A stretch of 36,533 nucleotides of DNA from Ga0077527 sp038144955 (lineage in GTDB: Bacteria; Pseudomonadota; Gammaproteobacteria; Burkholderiales; SG8-41): positions 1 to 36,533 of the forward strand of contig JAYQOT010000021.1 in NCBI GenBank assembly GCA_038144955.1, in the 5' to 3' direction. The translations under genes were made by a program, and so were the position numbers. Positions 26,104 through 33,939 of the stretch are shown one piece after another. Numbering within the stretch: position 1 is the stretch's first letter; each line of letters begins with the position of its first letter. The notes under the pieces were generated by a model. That model saw nothing but the letters and a program-made list of their open reading frames with translations, did not search any database and had not been told where the DNA came from.

Positions 26104-26697
26104 ATGGATTTGGCAACGCTGGCACTGGTAACCGGGCTGGGCTGGACCAGCGGCGTGCGGTTCTACGCCGTGGTGTTTTTGCTCGGCCTGCTGCAGTACA
26201 GCGGCCTTTATGTTCTTCCGGGTGAACTGGGCGTACTTGCGCATCCCTGGGTGGTCGGTGTCTCCGGCCTGCTGTTCTTCACCGAATTCCTCGCCGACAA
26301 GGTGCCGGGCGTCGATTCACTGTGGGATGCGATCCACACCTTCATCCGTATTCCTGGTGGCGCTCTGCTCGCCGCCGCGGCAGTGACTGAAAGCGATCCG
26401 GGACTGGCCCTCGCCGCCGGGTTGCTCGGCGGCACGATCGCTGCCGGCGCGCATCTCGCCAAGGCCGGCAGCCGCGCCATGATCAACACTTCTCCGGAAC
26501 CATTCAGCAACTGGGCAGCTTCACTGACCGAGGATGTGCTGACCCTGGGCGCGCTGTGGACGGCATTCAAGTATCCGCTGCTGTTCCTCTCCCTGCTCGC
26601 GGCATTTCTGGTCCTCGCACTGTGGTTGCTGCCGCGGATCTGGCGCGCACTACGGCGCATGGCGGCAATACTCCGCGGCAACACCAGCCTTTCCTGA
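26104..26697 (+). CDS. DUF4126 membrane protein
   Basis: This 197-residue membrane protein has five or six hydrophobic segments. The family features are ALVTGLGWTSGVRFYAVVFLLGL at the start, FLADKVPGVDSLWDAIHTFIR, and AGSRAMINTSPEPFSNW. These match DUF4126, whose function is unknown. It lies 57 bases after the MFS gene on the same strand and ends 7 bases from the convergent neighbour. Confidence 0.87.
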   Translation: MDLATLALVTGLGWTSGVRFYAVVFLLGLLQYSGLYVLPGELGVLAHPWVVGVSGLLFFTEFLADKVPGVDSLWDAIHTFIRIPGGALLAAAAVTESDPGLALAAGLLGGTIAAGAHLAKAGSRAMINTSPEPFSNWAASLTEDVLTLGALWTAFKYPLLFLSLLAAFLVLALWLLPRIWRALRRMAAILRGNTSLS

Positions 26698-26704
26698 CCG
26701 CCGC

Positions 26705-27085
26705 CTACCAGTCGTACTGTTCGCAGAACTGGCGCATCACCGTTACCGCCGCAGCGCGCTCGAAAAAACGGTCGGCGCGCGCCAGGCGCGCGGCATCGCG
26801 CTGCGCCGCATCGCCGCCGATGCAAAAGATTGCGATGTTGAGCACCAGTTCGCGGCGCACGGTATCGATGACGTCCAGCGCATCGATGTTCGGGTCATCG
26901 AGATCAAGCAGCATGAATCGATGCTGCAATATCTCGGCAAAACCGTCCAGCGACGACGGATCAGTGGTCCTGGTGATCTGCCAGCGCTCCGGCAGTTCCG
27001 CTTCCAGCTTCTGCGCCAGCACCGCATCGCTGCTAACCAGCAGGAACCTGCGTTCCAGACGGGAGGCAACGGTCGGCTGTGCCAT
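26705..27085 (-). CDS. Degenerate receiver-like protein
   Basis: This 126-residue protein has an alpha/beta pattern like a response-regulator receiver domain alone: RFLLVSSDAVLAQKLEAEL at the first strand-helix, HRFMLLDLDDPNIDAL around the place of the phosphoacceptor Asp, and NIAIFCIGGD near strand 4. The usual acidic pair after strand 1 is missing (SSD) and the Lys near the end is not evident, so phosphorylation is doubtful. No output domain or kinase is near. It ends a four-gene operon after the FecR-domain gene, 3 bases away. The function is unknown, and the receiver reading is a fold guess. Confidence 0.65.
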   Translation of the reverse strand: MAQPTVASRLERRFLLVSSDAVLAQKLEAELPERWQITRTTDPSSLDGFAEILQHRFMLLDLDDPNIDALDVIDTVRRELVLNIAIFCIGGDAAQRDAARLARADRFFERAAAVTVMRQFCEQYDW

Positions 27086-27088
27086 GGC

Positions 27089-27760
27089 TCAATAAGTACC
27101 CGGCTCAAAAGGCACTTTGCGACCGACCAGGCTTTCCAGCATCTGCAGTTCCGCATCAGTGTGGTTGATGACAGGTGCTGCCGACATCATGTCGGGCATG
27201 CCCTTGCCGTAGATGTAGCGCGGCTGATCGTGGCGGCGCGTGCGCACGATCTCTGCCGACTTGGGGTCATCGACCGGGATCAGTTCGGCTTCGCCGTAAC
27301 AGGTACAGGCATAAGTACGTTTTTCTGCGGCCTCGACATAAATCCCGGTGCCCCGGATACCGATGGTGGCCGTAACGGTGCGGATTTCGCGGCGGGCACC
27401 GGACTCGAATACCGACAACAACGCCCCGGTCAGCACGCGCAGCACGGTCAGCGCACTGGAGACAGCCTTTTGGCCAAATTCAAGGCGACTGTTCGCGCGG
27501 AGCAGAAATGCATCGCGCTCGACAACGAACACCAATTCCGCCCCTTTGCCGGTTTCTATGAGATCACCCGAGGCAACCCGTTGTCCCTGCTCAGCCGGCC
27601 TGCCGTTGATACGGACATCACCCTTGATCCGCGCCACTCCCGGCGGCAGAGCCCCGGCGGCAAGAGCCGCACGCAGATGCAGCATGCCCGCAGCAGCAAT
27701 GGCAGCGGCACCGCGCAACCAGATCCTGCGCCCACGCTTGTGGCTTCTACGCCCGCTCAT
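27089..27760 (-). CDS. FecR-domain exported protein
   Basis: This 223-residue protein begins with a very basic n-region containing RR at 11-12 (GRRIWLRGAA), a hydrophobic segment and LAAG, which is compatible with a Tat-type signal. A FecR domain follows (about residues 35-145: VASGDLIETGKGAELVFV, SRLEFGQ, ATIGIRGTGIYVE). Such stand-alone FecR proteins are periplasmic and are not by themselves iron regulators. Two Cys form CTCYG. The ATG at 27760 is chosen for its GGGAG ribosome site; a GTG at 27781 would overlap the ligase-like gene. It belongs to the operon with that gene. The role is unknown. Confidence 0.82.
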   Translation of the reverse strand: MSGRRSHKRGRRIWLRGAAAIAAAGMLHLRAALAAGALPPGVARIKGDVRINGRPAEQGQRVASGDLIETGKGAELVFVVERDAFLLRANSRLEFGQKAVSSALTVLRVLTGALLSVFESGARREIRTVTATIGIRGTGIYVEAAEKRTYACTCYGEAELIPVDDPKSAEIVRTRRHDQPRYIYGKGMPDMMSAAPVINHTDAELQMLESLVGRKVPFEPGTY

Positions 27761-27773
27761 GTTTTTCTCCCGT

Positions 27774-28628
27774 TCAGACACTGATTATCTCCCGGCGCGC
27801 CAGATTCCCGCGCACCACCATTTCACGTACCGCAATCCCGTCGAGTTGACGCTCAATCAGCCAGGATTCAGCATTCAGCTTGATGCCACCGCCATAACCT
27901 CGACTGCCCTCGTGCCAGTCATTGTTTTCATTTTCCTGCAGCGCCTCTTCGATGGCGGCTGTTTCAGCGGTGGTCAGGGAAGACGGTAGCAGATTCCATC
28001 CGAAAGCCTGTCCGACAGCGGAGGCATGGACATCGCGCAGTTCAGGTCCGGCAGGAATTTCGGCATGGGATGCCCAATCGGTCATCGTCTGCTTCAACCC
28101 CTGCAGCAACCAGTCACGGAATCCGGCAGATCCCGCAATGCAGCTGGCGAATTTTTCACCGGGGAAACGCAACAGATAGCTGGAGGCAATGACCGCGCTT
28201 TTGCCGATGGTTGCCGAACCGCTTCCGGCGATCTTGCGTCCGTGCAACCACAGATCGCCATCGCGTATTTCAACTTCGAGTCCGAAACGACGGAAGGTTG
28301 CCATGGCGGGCTGCAACGCCCAGTTGGCCCAATCGGCAGGATGGTGCGGCGCCAGCCGCAGTGGAACGACCAGCACATGACACCACTGCTGCTCATCCAC
28401 CCAGACGACTCCACCACCCAGTGGCCGCCTGACGACAGGAACGAACGGATCAGGAACCAGTTCCAGTGACGGGCTCTGGCTCTGCCCCAGACAAATGTGC
28501 GCTTGGGCGTTACCCCAAAGCAGTACAGGAGCGCTGTCGCGCCCGGCGGCAAGTGCAATGCCGGCATAGGTCGCGTGGAGCCGCCGGGGCGAGAGGCAAC
28601 CGGAATCAATCAGGCGGGCGGCAATCAG
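27774..28628 (-). CDS. Lipoate-protein ligase-like protein, CTG start
   Basis: This 284-residue protein has the BPL/LplA/LipB catalytic fold. The substrate-binding motif RRPLGGGVVWVD is at residues 67-78, and GRKIAGSG holds the lysine at 132, next to the E. coli LplA K133. No ATG, GTG or TTG exists in frame between the previous stop at 28637-28635 and a GTG at 28400, and that GTG would discard the RRxxGGG motif. The best start is CTG at 28628. It overlaps the upstream stop as CTGA, and GAAGG lies about 9 bases before it. An enzyme that attaches lipoate or octanoate to a carrier is the expected function, but no carrier gene is adjacent. It is a second ligase besides the one at 33936-35009, and shorter. 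Confidence 0.78.
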   Translation of the reverse strand: MIAARLIDSGCLSPRRLHATYAGIALAAGRDSAPVLLWGNAQAHICLGQSQSPSLELVPDPFVPVVRRPLGGGVVWVDEQQWCHVLVVPLRLAPHHPADWANWALQPAMATFRRFGLEVEIRDGDLWLHGRKIAGSGSATIGKSAVIASSYLLRFPGEKFASCIAGSAGFRDWLLQGLKQTMTDWASHAEIPAGPELRDVHASAVGQAFGWNLLPSSLTTAETAAIEEALQENENNDWHEGSRGYGGGIKLNAESWLIERQLDGIAVREMVVRGNLARREIISV

Positions 28629-29029
28629 CTGGGTTTACCTTCGGGAATGAAAAACTTTTCGAAGTAAAAATCGCGCTCGGCAAGTGCCTGCAGATCCCGG
28701 GCACGGCTGTGCATGCCTTCGCGGAAAATATCGGCAAGATGGGTGCCCTGCTCGGCATCGAGCACATGGATCATGGATGCAAAAGGGAGGCCGTTGACAT
28801 CTTCGTCGACCTTGATCACTTCAGCGGCCATCCCTTCCAGCGGACGCAGGTGCAGCAGCCAGGATTTACACTCCGGATCTTCAGGGTCCAGCGGAGACAA
28901 CACGACCTGGCCCAGCCATGCCAGCCGCGCCACCTGGTTGAAAAGGCGAATGTCGAGTTTCTTGCCCTTCTTGTATTTGGCCAGCTCGTTTTTCAGCTGG
29001 CCGAGGTCGGTCACTGCAATTGTCTTCAT
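28625..29029 (-). CDS. Unknown conserved-looking protein
   Basis: This 134-residue soluble protein carries no signal peptide or membrane segment. I do not recognise a family. It has a basic N-terminus (KYKKGKKLDIR), an acidic middle with one Cys (DPEDPECKSW) and a helical C-terminus (ALAERDFYFEKFF). The ATG at 29029 fits the reading better than a GTG at 29083, which lies in the fadL terminator. Its stop overlaps the CTG start of the ligase-like gene, so the two are probably coupled. It heads the operon, and its promoter must lie in the short space after the terminator. Confidence 0.75.
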   Translation of the reverse strand: MKTIAVTDLGQLKNELAKYKKGKKLDIRLFNQVARLAWLGQVVLSPLDPEDPECKSWLLHLRPLEGMAAEVIKVDEDVNGLPFASMIHVLDAEQGTHLADIFREGMHSRARDLQALAERDFYFEKFFIPEGKPS

Positions 29030-29062
29030 GTGAACAAGGATAGCATCACCAGCGGACGCACG

Positions 29063-29090
29063 AAAAAAGGGCCGTGTCCCCACGGCCCTT
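29063..29090 (-). terminator. Intrinsic terminator after the FadL-like gene
   Basis: A perfect 10-bp stem (AAGGGCCGTG with CACGGCCCTT, 29067-29076 and 29081-29090) with loop TCCC is followed on the minus strand by TTTT. It ends the dsrE2-fadL transcript and separates it from the downstream four-gene operon. Confidence 0.8.
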
Positions 29091-29112
29091 GATGCGGAAA
29101 TACTGTCAGGCG

Positions 29113-30354
29113 TTACATCTTCCAGCCGTAGGCGACCCCAATCGAATCCTGGTGCATCTTCACATTGAAGCCCGCCGTCGAACCGGCCCCGGTTACGGAC
29201 TTGTTGAAACCGTGCATGTAGCCCACCGTCAGTTCCGATTTGTTGGACAACGTCCAGGTGGCGCCCAGCGTCAGATGCGTCTCAATGACCCCTGGCGCCA
29301 ACACGTTGAAGCGCGTTTCAGTGGAAGGAATTGGCTGGCTGCCATGGCTGATGCCGCCGCGCAACGTCAGGTTGCTGTTGAGAACGTGACTTACGCCAAA
29401 TTTCACCACTGTCATGTCGCGCCAGCCAAAGCCTGGGCCGTTGCTGGAGCCCAGCGGGGCCGCGACATTGCCGCTGTTGCCCACGGCTGCGATTTTGCTG
29501 TAGTTGATTTGCTGCACATCGACCGCGACCGTCGTCGCCGGCGTAGCCTTGACCGCGATGCCGATGCCGTAGTTTTCGGGAATGTCAAAATCCCCCTGCC
29601 CGGCAAACAAACCGCGGTATTTGTCAAAACTGCTCATCTTGGTTTCGGACTGATAGGTTGCCCCCACGCTGACCATCGGCGACAACTGGCCGAGCCAGCC
29701 AACGCGCACACCCATGCCTGTCGAGCTGTCATAGCCGTTATTCGTCAAATTTCCACCGGCGGATGAAAATCCGGTGAAATTCTGAATACCTTCCATCTTG
29801 AAGCGCTGGTAGGCCAGATTCAATGAAACACCCAGAGAATGCTGAGGGCTGACCTTTACCGAATAGGTCGGCGCGATGAACAACTGCATCAGATCGACAC
29901 CCAGCTTGCCGGTGCCGAAAATGCCACCACCAGTCGAGGTGTTGAACGTTTCATAGCTGGTATTCATTCCGCCATTGCCATAGACCGAAACACCGAGCGA
30001 CGATGTCGGGGACAGCATGCGGTTGTAACCGAATTCGGGAATCAGGAACATGTCGTCGCCATTGCCGCTGTATTCAGCTCCCAGCGGTCCCGCCCCGAGG
30101 CTCAGCCGGGTATCACGTACTGGCCTGAACAAGTCCGCTCCGAAGTCGATGCGATTTCCAACGTTCACCATTCCCGCCGGATTGGTCGCTGCAGCCAGCG
30201 TATCCTGAGGAAAAGCAATGCCCGCACCCGCCATACCCTTGGCCTTGATTCCGTAACCGTGCTGGAAATATCCGTTGGTCGCACTTGCGGTACCCGCCGC
30301 AAGCGCTCCCGTCACCGCCAACGTAACTGCCGCAACTTTAAGCTTGCACCCCAT
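29113..30354 (-). CDS. OmpP1/FadL-type outer membrane channel
   Basis: This 413-residue protein has a signal peptide (residues 1-25, ending TASA) and then the N-terminal hatch TNGYFQHGYGIKAKGMAGAG and AATNPAGM, both typical of FadL/TodX channels. The remainder is a beta barrel of alternating polar and apolar strands. FadL-type channels take up hydrophobic molecules across the outer membrane. The C-terminus ends SIGVAYGWKM, near the aromatic-ending pattern of barrels. GGAGGGG precedes the ATG. The gene lies 44 bases after dsrE2 on the same strand, so a sulfur-linked cargo is possible, but this is inference. Confidence 0.9.
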   Translation of the reverse strand: MGCKLKVAAVTLAVTGALAAGTASATNGYFQHGYGIKAKGMAGAGIAFPQDTLAAATNPAGMVNVGNRIDFGADLFRPVRDTRLSLGAGPLGAEYSGNGDDMFLIPEFGYNRMLSPTSSLGVSVYGNGGMNTSYETFNTSTGGGIFGTGKLGVDLMQLFIAPTYSVKVSPQHSLGVSLNLAYQRFKMEGIQNFTGFSSAGGNLTNNGYDSSTGMGVRVGWLGQLSPMVSVGATYQSETKMSSFDKYRGLFAGQGDFDIPENYGIGIAVKATPATTVAVDVQQINYSKIAAVGNSGNVAAPLGSSNGPGFGWRDMTVVKFGVSHVLNSNLTLRGGISHGSQPIPSTETRFNVLAPGVIETHLTLGATWTLSNKSELTVGYMHGFNKSVTGAGSTAGFNVKMHQDSIGVAYGWKM

Positions 30355-30398
30355 GATCCCCTCCGGAATTGAGTGATTGAACTTAGGAACCGTATTGC

Positions 30399-31016
30399 CT
30401 ACATGAACAAACTGACATCCGCCTTCTGTGCCATCGGCAGGAAAGTCGCCGCGCCGCAGTATTCCTTGACCTCAGGAATGAAATCCTCGTGTGTGAAACC
30501 GAACAGGTCGACCGTCATCTGGCAGCCGATCATGTTGACCCCGGCTTCCAGGCACAGCCCGCGCAGCTCACTGATGTCGGCTACGCCGTTGTTGCGGATG
30601 GTTTGTTTCATCAGCCCGGTGGCCACCGATTCGAATCCCGGCACGCCGGCCTGCACGATGTTGGGGATGTTCCAGTTGATCGCCTTGAACCAGTCGGGTC
30701 CAAACGGCATTTTCATCGGCATTCCAGGATTGCCCAGAGGGCTGATCTTGAGATCCGAAATATCCTTGCGCAGCAACTGCAAGCCGTAGAAGGTGAAAAA
30801 TATCGAGACATCCCAGCCCAGTGCTGCGGCAGTGGAACTCAGGATAAAAGGTGGATAGGCCCAGTCGAGCGTGCCCTTGGTCGCGATGATGGTCATCGAC
30901 GGTGTGCGCTTGCCTTCGATCTCGGCCAGCTTGGCTTCGAGTCGTTCATCCAGCAGTTCATCGATCCGCTGACGGATCAGTGCTTCCATGGATGCTGCAT
31001 CGGTCGTGGTGTTCAT
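30399..31016 (-). CDS. dsrE2: DsrE2-like sulfurtransferase
   Basis: This 205-residue protein of the DsrE/DsrF/DrsH-like group has an N-terminal charged helix (residues 10-35) and then a DsrE fold. Characteristic blocks are TLDWAYPPFILSSTAAALG, FFTFYGLQLLRKD, SPLGNPGMPMKMPFGP and MIGCQMTVDLFGFTHEDFI. The last carries the conserved Cys165; C155 and C187 are also present. DsrE2 proteins carry sulfane sulfur with TusA and rhodanese toward Dsr or sHdr. The ATG at 31016 has GGAGG 4 bases before; a start at 31046 is not needed. No TusA or rhodanese is in the window. It has its own upstream region after the lip terminator and is followed by the FadL-type gene. Confidence 0.87.
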   Translation of the reverse strand: MNTTTDAASMEALIRQRIDELLDERLEAKLAEIEGKRTPSMTIIATKGTLDWAYPPFILSSTAAALGWDVSIFFTFYGLQLLRKDISDLKISPLGNPGMPMKMPFGPDWFKAINWNIPNIVQAGVPGFESVATGLMKQTIRNNGVADISELRGLCLEAGVNMIGCQMTVDLFGFTHEDFIPEVKEYCGAATFLPMAQKADVSLFM

Positions 31017-31063
31017 GTGTCCTCCGGAATCCCTGCTCATGGCCACCCCATCGGAACAGCCAT

Positions 31064-31081
31064 CCGATTTTCATTAATCGG
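31064..31081. promoter_or_regulatory. Palindrome upstream of dsrE2
   Basis: CCGATT-N6-AATCGG is a perfect 6-bp inverted repeat about 50 bases before the dsrE2 start, in an AT-rich stretch. It is a candidate operator for a sulfur-responsive regulator. No convincing promoter could be drawn around it. Confidence 0.35.
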
Positions 31082-31144
31082 TAAATTCGAAATTAATGAT
31101 ATACCTGTTTTGGATCGATGCGTAGAAGTCTCGACCACAGGAAC

Positions 31145-31172
31145 AAAAAAGCCGGGGGTGAATGGGCCCGGC
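31145..31172 (-). terminator. Intrinsic terminator after the lipoate-assembly operon
   Basis: On the minus strand the stem GCCGGG / CCCGGC (31172-31167 with 31156-31151) has a 10-base loop and is followed by TTTTTTG. It lies 38 bases after the stop of the last radical SAM gene and separates the operon from dsrE2. Confidence 0.75.
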
Positions 31173-31209
31173 CTGGAATCCTAATTTAAATTATTGATTT
31201 TATTAGTAT

Positions 31210-32340
31210 TTATAAACCAGCTTTGACATCCTCGCCGTCGAGCTGGCGCTCGATCTTGCGGATATCGCGCTTCTTCAGCGCGAACGGAAACGACAGGATA
31301 TCGGTGGGACTGGAATCGCCATAGGGCCGATTGCAGGCCGAAATGTCGTCATCCTTGCCGGGGCAGCCCGACGTGCGAAACGGCGTTCCGGCAGCAATCA
31401 GCGCTTCCACTTTCGCCTGCGGCATGCCGAAGTCGACAACCCGGCCCTCTTCGTCAAAACGCATGTCGCGGAAATGGCCGCCGGCGTAATCGATGATGTA
31501 GCGCGCGAGCTGCACGCGCCGCCACTGGCCGCGGTCCACCGCCGGCCAGTCTTCCATCAGCGAACCGCGTTCCGGGAAAAACGCGAACATGTGGTTGTGT
31601 CCGCCCATGTCGCGGATGCGCTGCGCGACCTCGAGGATCTCCTGCTCGGTTTCACCCATGCCGCATATCAGGTGCGCCCCGAATTTTTCCGGGCCGTAGA
31701 CATCCGCAGCCCATTCGATGGCGCGCCAGTAGTGCTCGAACTTGTGCGGGCTGTCGACGCCCTTGCCGCGGGTGCGTTCGAATATGCCCGGTGTCACCGC
31801 ATCCAGCGCCACCGTGAAAATGTCGGCGCCCAGCTCGCGCATGCGTACCAGGTCATCCTTTTCCAGCGTTGTCGGATTCGACAGGATGGACACCGGCACC
31901 CGCGATATCTCGCGCGTCCAGCGCTCGAGCAGCACGAAAGTATCGGCGTTGGAGTTCGGGTGCGTGATCATCGAAATGCACATGCGCTGGAACTCACCTT
32001 TGTCGGTCCCCGCCTTCACCCGCTCGATGACCTCGTCATAGCGCGCAGTAGGCCAGTCGACACGAATGAAATTGCGGTCGGCGTAATCGCGGGCTTCTTC
32101 GCGATGGCGCGCCAGTCCGCAGTAGGCGCAGTTGGCACGGCAGCCTTCCGGATAGGTCACCAGCAGGTTCAGGCAATGGGTACAGGCGGTACGATGCATC
32201 TTTCCCGCGACCAGCCCCAGCGTGATTGCGGCCGCGGTGCTCATCTGCACGTATTCAGGCGAACGCATCTCCGGCGTCTTGACGTGATAATCGGGCCGGT
32301 AGAAGCGGATCGGCTGAACGTTGTCGGCAATGGAATCCAT
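31210..32340 (-). CDS. lipS2: Radical SAM lipoate-assembly protein, probable LipS2
   Basis: This 376-residue radical SAM enzyme of the biotin-synthase-like group binds a [4Fe-4S] cluster at C67, C71 and C74 (CRANCAYCG). Additional cysteines C53, C56, C326 and C336 probably hold an auxiliary cluster that supplies sulfur. In the archaeal and sHdr-linked pathway two such proteins, LipS1 and LipS2, each insert one sulfur into the octanoyl chain in place of LipA. Which of the two this is cannot be told for sure. I call it LipS2 because the other lies next to lbpA and lplA. The ATG at 32340 has AGGAA upstream; an extra 35 codons before it overlap the previous gene and are not needed. It is last in the operon. 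Confidence 0.82.
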   Translation of the reverse strand: MDSIADNVQPIRFYRPDYHVKTPEMRSPEYVQMSTAAAITLGLVAGKMHRTACTHCLNLLVTYPEGCRANCAYCGLARHREEARDYADRNFIRVDWPTARYDEVIERVKAGTDKGEFQRMCISMITHPNSNADTFVLLERWTREISRVPVSILSNPTTLEKDDLVRMRELGADIFTVALDAVTPGIFERTRGKGVDSPHKFEHYWRAIEWAADVYGPEKFGAHLICGMGETEQEILEVAQRIRDMGGHNHMFAFFPERGSLMEDWPAVDRGQWRRVQLARYIIDYAGGHFRDMRFDEEGRVVDFGMPQAKVEALIAAGTPFRTSGCPGKDDDISACNRPYGDSSPTDILSFPFALKKRDIRKIERQLDGEDVKAGL

Positions 32341-32350
32341 GGTGTTTTCC

Positions 32351-32851
32351 TCAGAAATCGATGCTGTCCTGGATGGCGGCAATGCCCGCCTTGGCGCAAA
32401 CGTCGTCGCGGTCGCCGGCCGGAGCACCTGACACGCCGATGGCACCGAGCAGCGAGCCCGCGCCTTCGATGATCATGCCGCCAGCCACAACGACAACACG
32501 CGGACGATGGCGAATGCCGTTCTGCTGCATCCCGGGCTGGGTTGCGCGATCGATATCGCCCGTGTTGGTGCGAAAGGTCGCTGCCGACCACGCCTTGTCC
32601 TCCGCCATCGCCGGTGTATGCGGTCCGGCAAAACGGTCGCGCAGCATTACCTGCGTCAGTCCGTGGCGATCGACCACTGCGACTGCTACCTGGTAGCCCT
32701 CATCACGACATTTTTTCTGTGCTGCCAAGGCAGCCTTCAGGGCCGTCTCCGGCGTGAGCGACTTCGTTGCGAACGTCGCATCCTGCGCCGGCAGATTGAG
32801 CGCCACACCCGAAAAAACAATACAACAAATTGTTTTAATTGATTTTTTCAT
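32351..32851 (-). CDS. GlcG/HbpS-like exported protein
   Basis: This 166-residue protein has a signal peptide (residues 1-22, KKSIKTICCIVFSGVALNLPA) and one GlcG/HbpS domain (about residues 30-160). Family blocks are ALAAQKKCRDEGYQVAVAVVD, GHTPAMAEDKAWSAATF-like residues and PGGMIIEGAGSLLGAIGVSGA-like residues. Members bind heme or cobalamin or are of unknown role. It lies between lipT and the second radical SAM gene, with AGGA before the ATG, so it is part of the operon. An exported protein among cytoplasmic lipoate enzymes is unexpected. It may support electron transfer or heme supply, but this is a guess. Confidence 0.85.
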   Translation of the reverse strand: MKKSIKTICCIVFSGVALNLPAQDATFATKSLTPETALKAALAAQKKCRDEGYQVAVAVVDRHGLTQVMLRDRFAGPHTPAMAEDKAWSAATFRTNTGDIDRATQPGMQQNGIRHRPRVVVVAGGMIIEGAGSLLGAIGVSGAPAGDRDDVCAKAGIAAIQDSIDF

Positions 32852-32859
32852 AATCGATC

Positions 32860-33939
32860 CTAGGCGATCAGCGGTGAACGATAGTATTCGTCGAACGCAA
32901 TCCAGCCGCGCCGGTGAATATTGTCATCGTTGGCAGCGGCCGTGCGCCAGATGCGGGCCATCTCGGCACGCCGTGCCACCGCGCGAGCGAGGCTATCGCC
33001 GAATTGCTCGCGCATCTCCGTATCGTACTGGGGCAGCGCATCCGTGTCCCCGGAAACCCGCGCACCCGCAGCCTCAGCCGCGCATTCCCCACTGGCCACC
33101 GCCGCCGCGATACCGGCACCCGTGATCGGATGGGTCAGTCCGGCGGCATCTCCTGCGAACAGGACATCGCCATAAACCAGGGAATCGCGCAGACCACCCA
33201 CCGGTATGGCTCCGCCGGTGCGAATATAAATTTCCCTGCCGACGCGACCTTCGCTCGCGAGGCGCGAATGCAGTGCATCGAGCGGCGTCTTCATGTCCGC
33301 ATCCACTGCCGGGTCCATGCCCAGGCCCAAATTGGCCCGCTCGCCCTTCGGAAACAGCCAGGCATAACCCCCGGGATAATCGGGGGAGAGCCAGATGTCA
33401 GTGTCATCGAAAGGCTGCAGCAACGGCACGGTGTACTGGCGGGTGGTCACCGTATGCAATGCCGGCAACCCCAGCAGTCGCGCCACGGTCGAATGCGGGC
33501 CATCAGCAGCAATGAGTACGCGGTATTCCGCAGCCCATTCTCCGGCAGGACCGCGAACAACGGCTTGCCTTTTCTGCCCGTCAATGGCCAACAGGGTGCT
33601 TGCAGTGTGCAACATCGCCCCCGCCTCCGCCGCGCTGCGCGCAAGCGACTGGTCGAATGCCGCACGATCCACCATCAGCCCGCTGAAGGGCGTTCCCACG
33701 ATCATTCCGGAAGGCAGCGCGCTGCTCATGCCGTTGATGCGCTGGGCAAACACCCCCGGCCCCATCGCATGGCGCGACAGCGGCATCGGTATGAATTCGG
33801 CGCATTGCACCGGCACGCCGATCTCCCGCTTGCGTTCCACTGCAATGACGCTAAGGCCGGCGCTGGCCGCGGCTGCAGCTGCCGAGCCCCCTCCAGGACC
33901 AAGTCCAATAACGAGCACATCGCAGGCGATCTTGTTCAT
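32860..33939 (-). CDS. lipT: FAD-dependent oxidoreductase LipT, geranylgeranyl-reductase-like
   Basis: This 359-residue flavoprotein has the N-terminal dinucleotide loop GLGPGGGSAA (residues 12-21) with VERK after strand 2, the second FAD block (VLFAGDAAGLTHPITGAG, typical of the geranylgeranyl-reductase group) and no membrane segment. In sHdr-linked lipoate-assembly clusters such a protein, named LipT, is proposed to provide electrons for LipS1/LipS2. The ATG overlaps the lplA stop (ATGA), indicating coupling. The assignment rests on gene context and fold; the substrate is not shown by sequence. Confidence 0.82.
   Translation of the reverse strand: MNKIACDVLVIGLGPGGGSAAAAAASAGLSVIAVERKREIGVPVQCAEFIPMPLSRHAMGPGVFAQRINGMSSALPSGMIVGTPFSGLMVDRAAFDQSLARSAAEAGAMLHTASTLLAIDGQKRQAVVRGPAGEWAAEYRVLIAADGPHSTVARLLGLPALHTVTTRQYTVPLLQPFDDTDIWLSPDYPGGYAWLFPKGERANLGLGMDPAVDADMKTPLDALHSRLASEGRVGREIYIRTGGAIPVGGLRDSLVYGDVLFAGDAAGLTHPITGAGIAAAVASGECAAEAAGARVSGDTDALPQYDTEMREQFGDSLARAVARRAEMARIWRTAAANDDNIHRRGWIAFDEYYRSPLIA

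Noticed and set aside
25060..26244. 394-residue minus-strand frame opposite the MFS gene
   Set aside because: It has His/Gln/Arg-rich shadow composition and overlaps two real genes.
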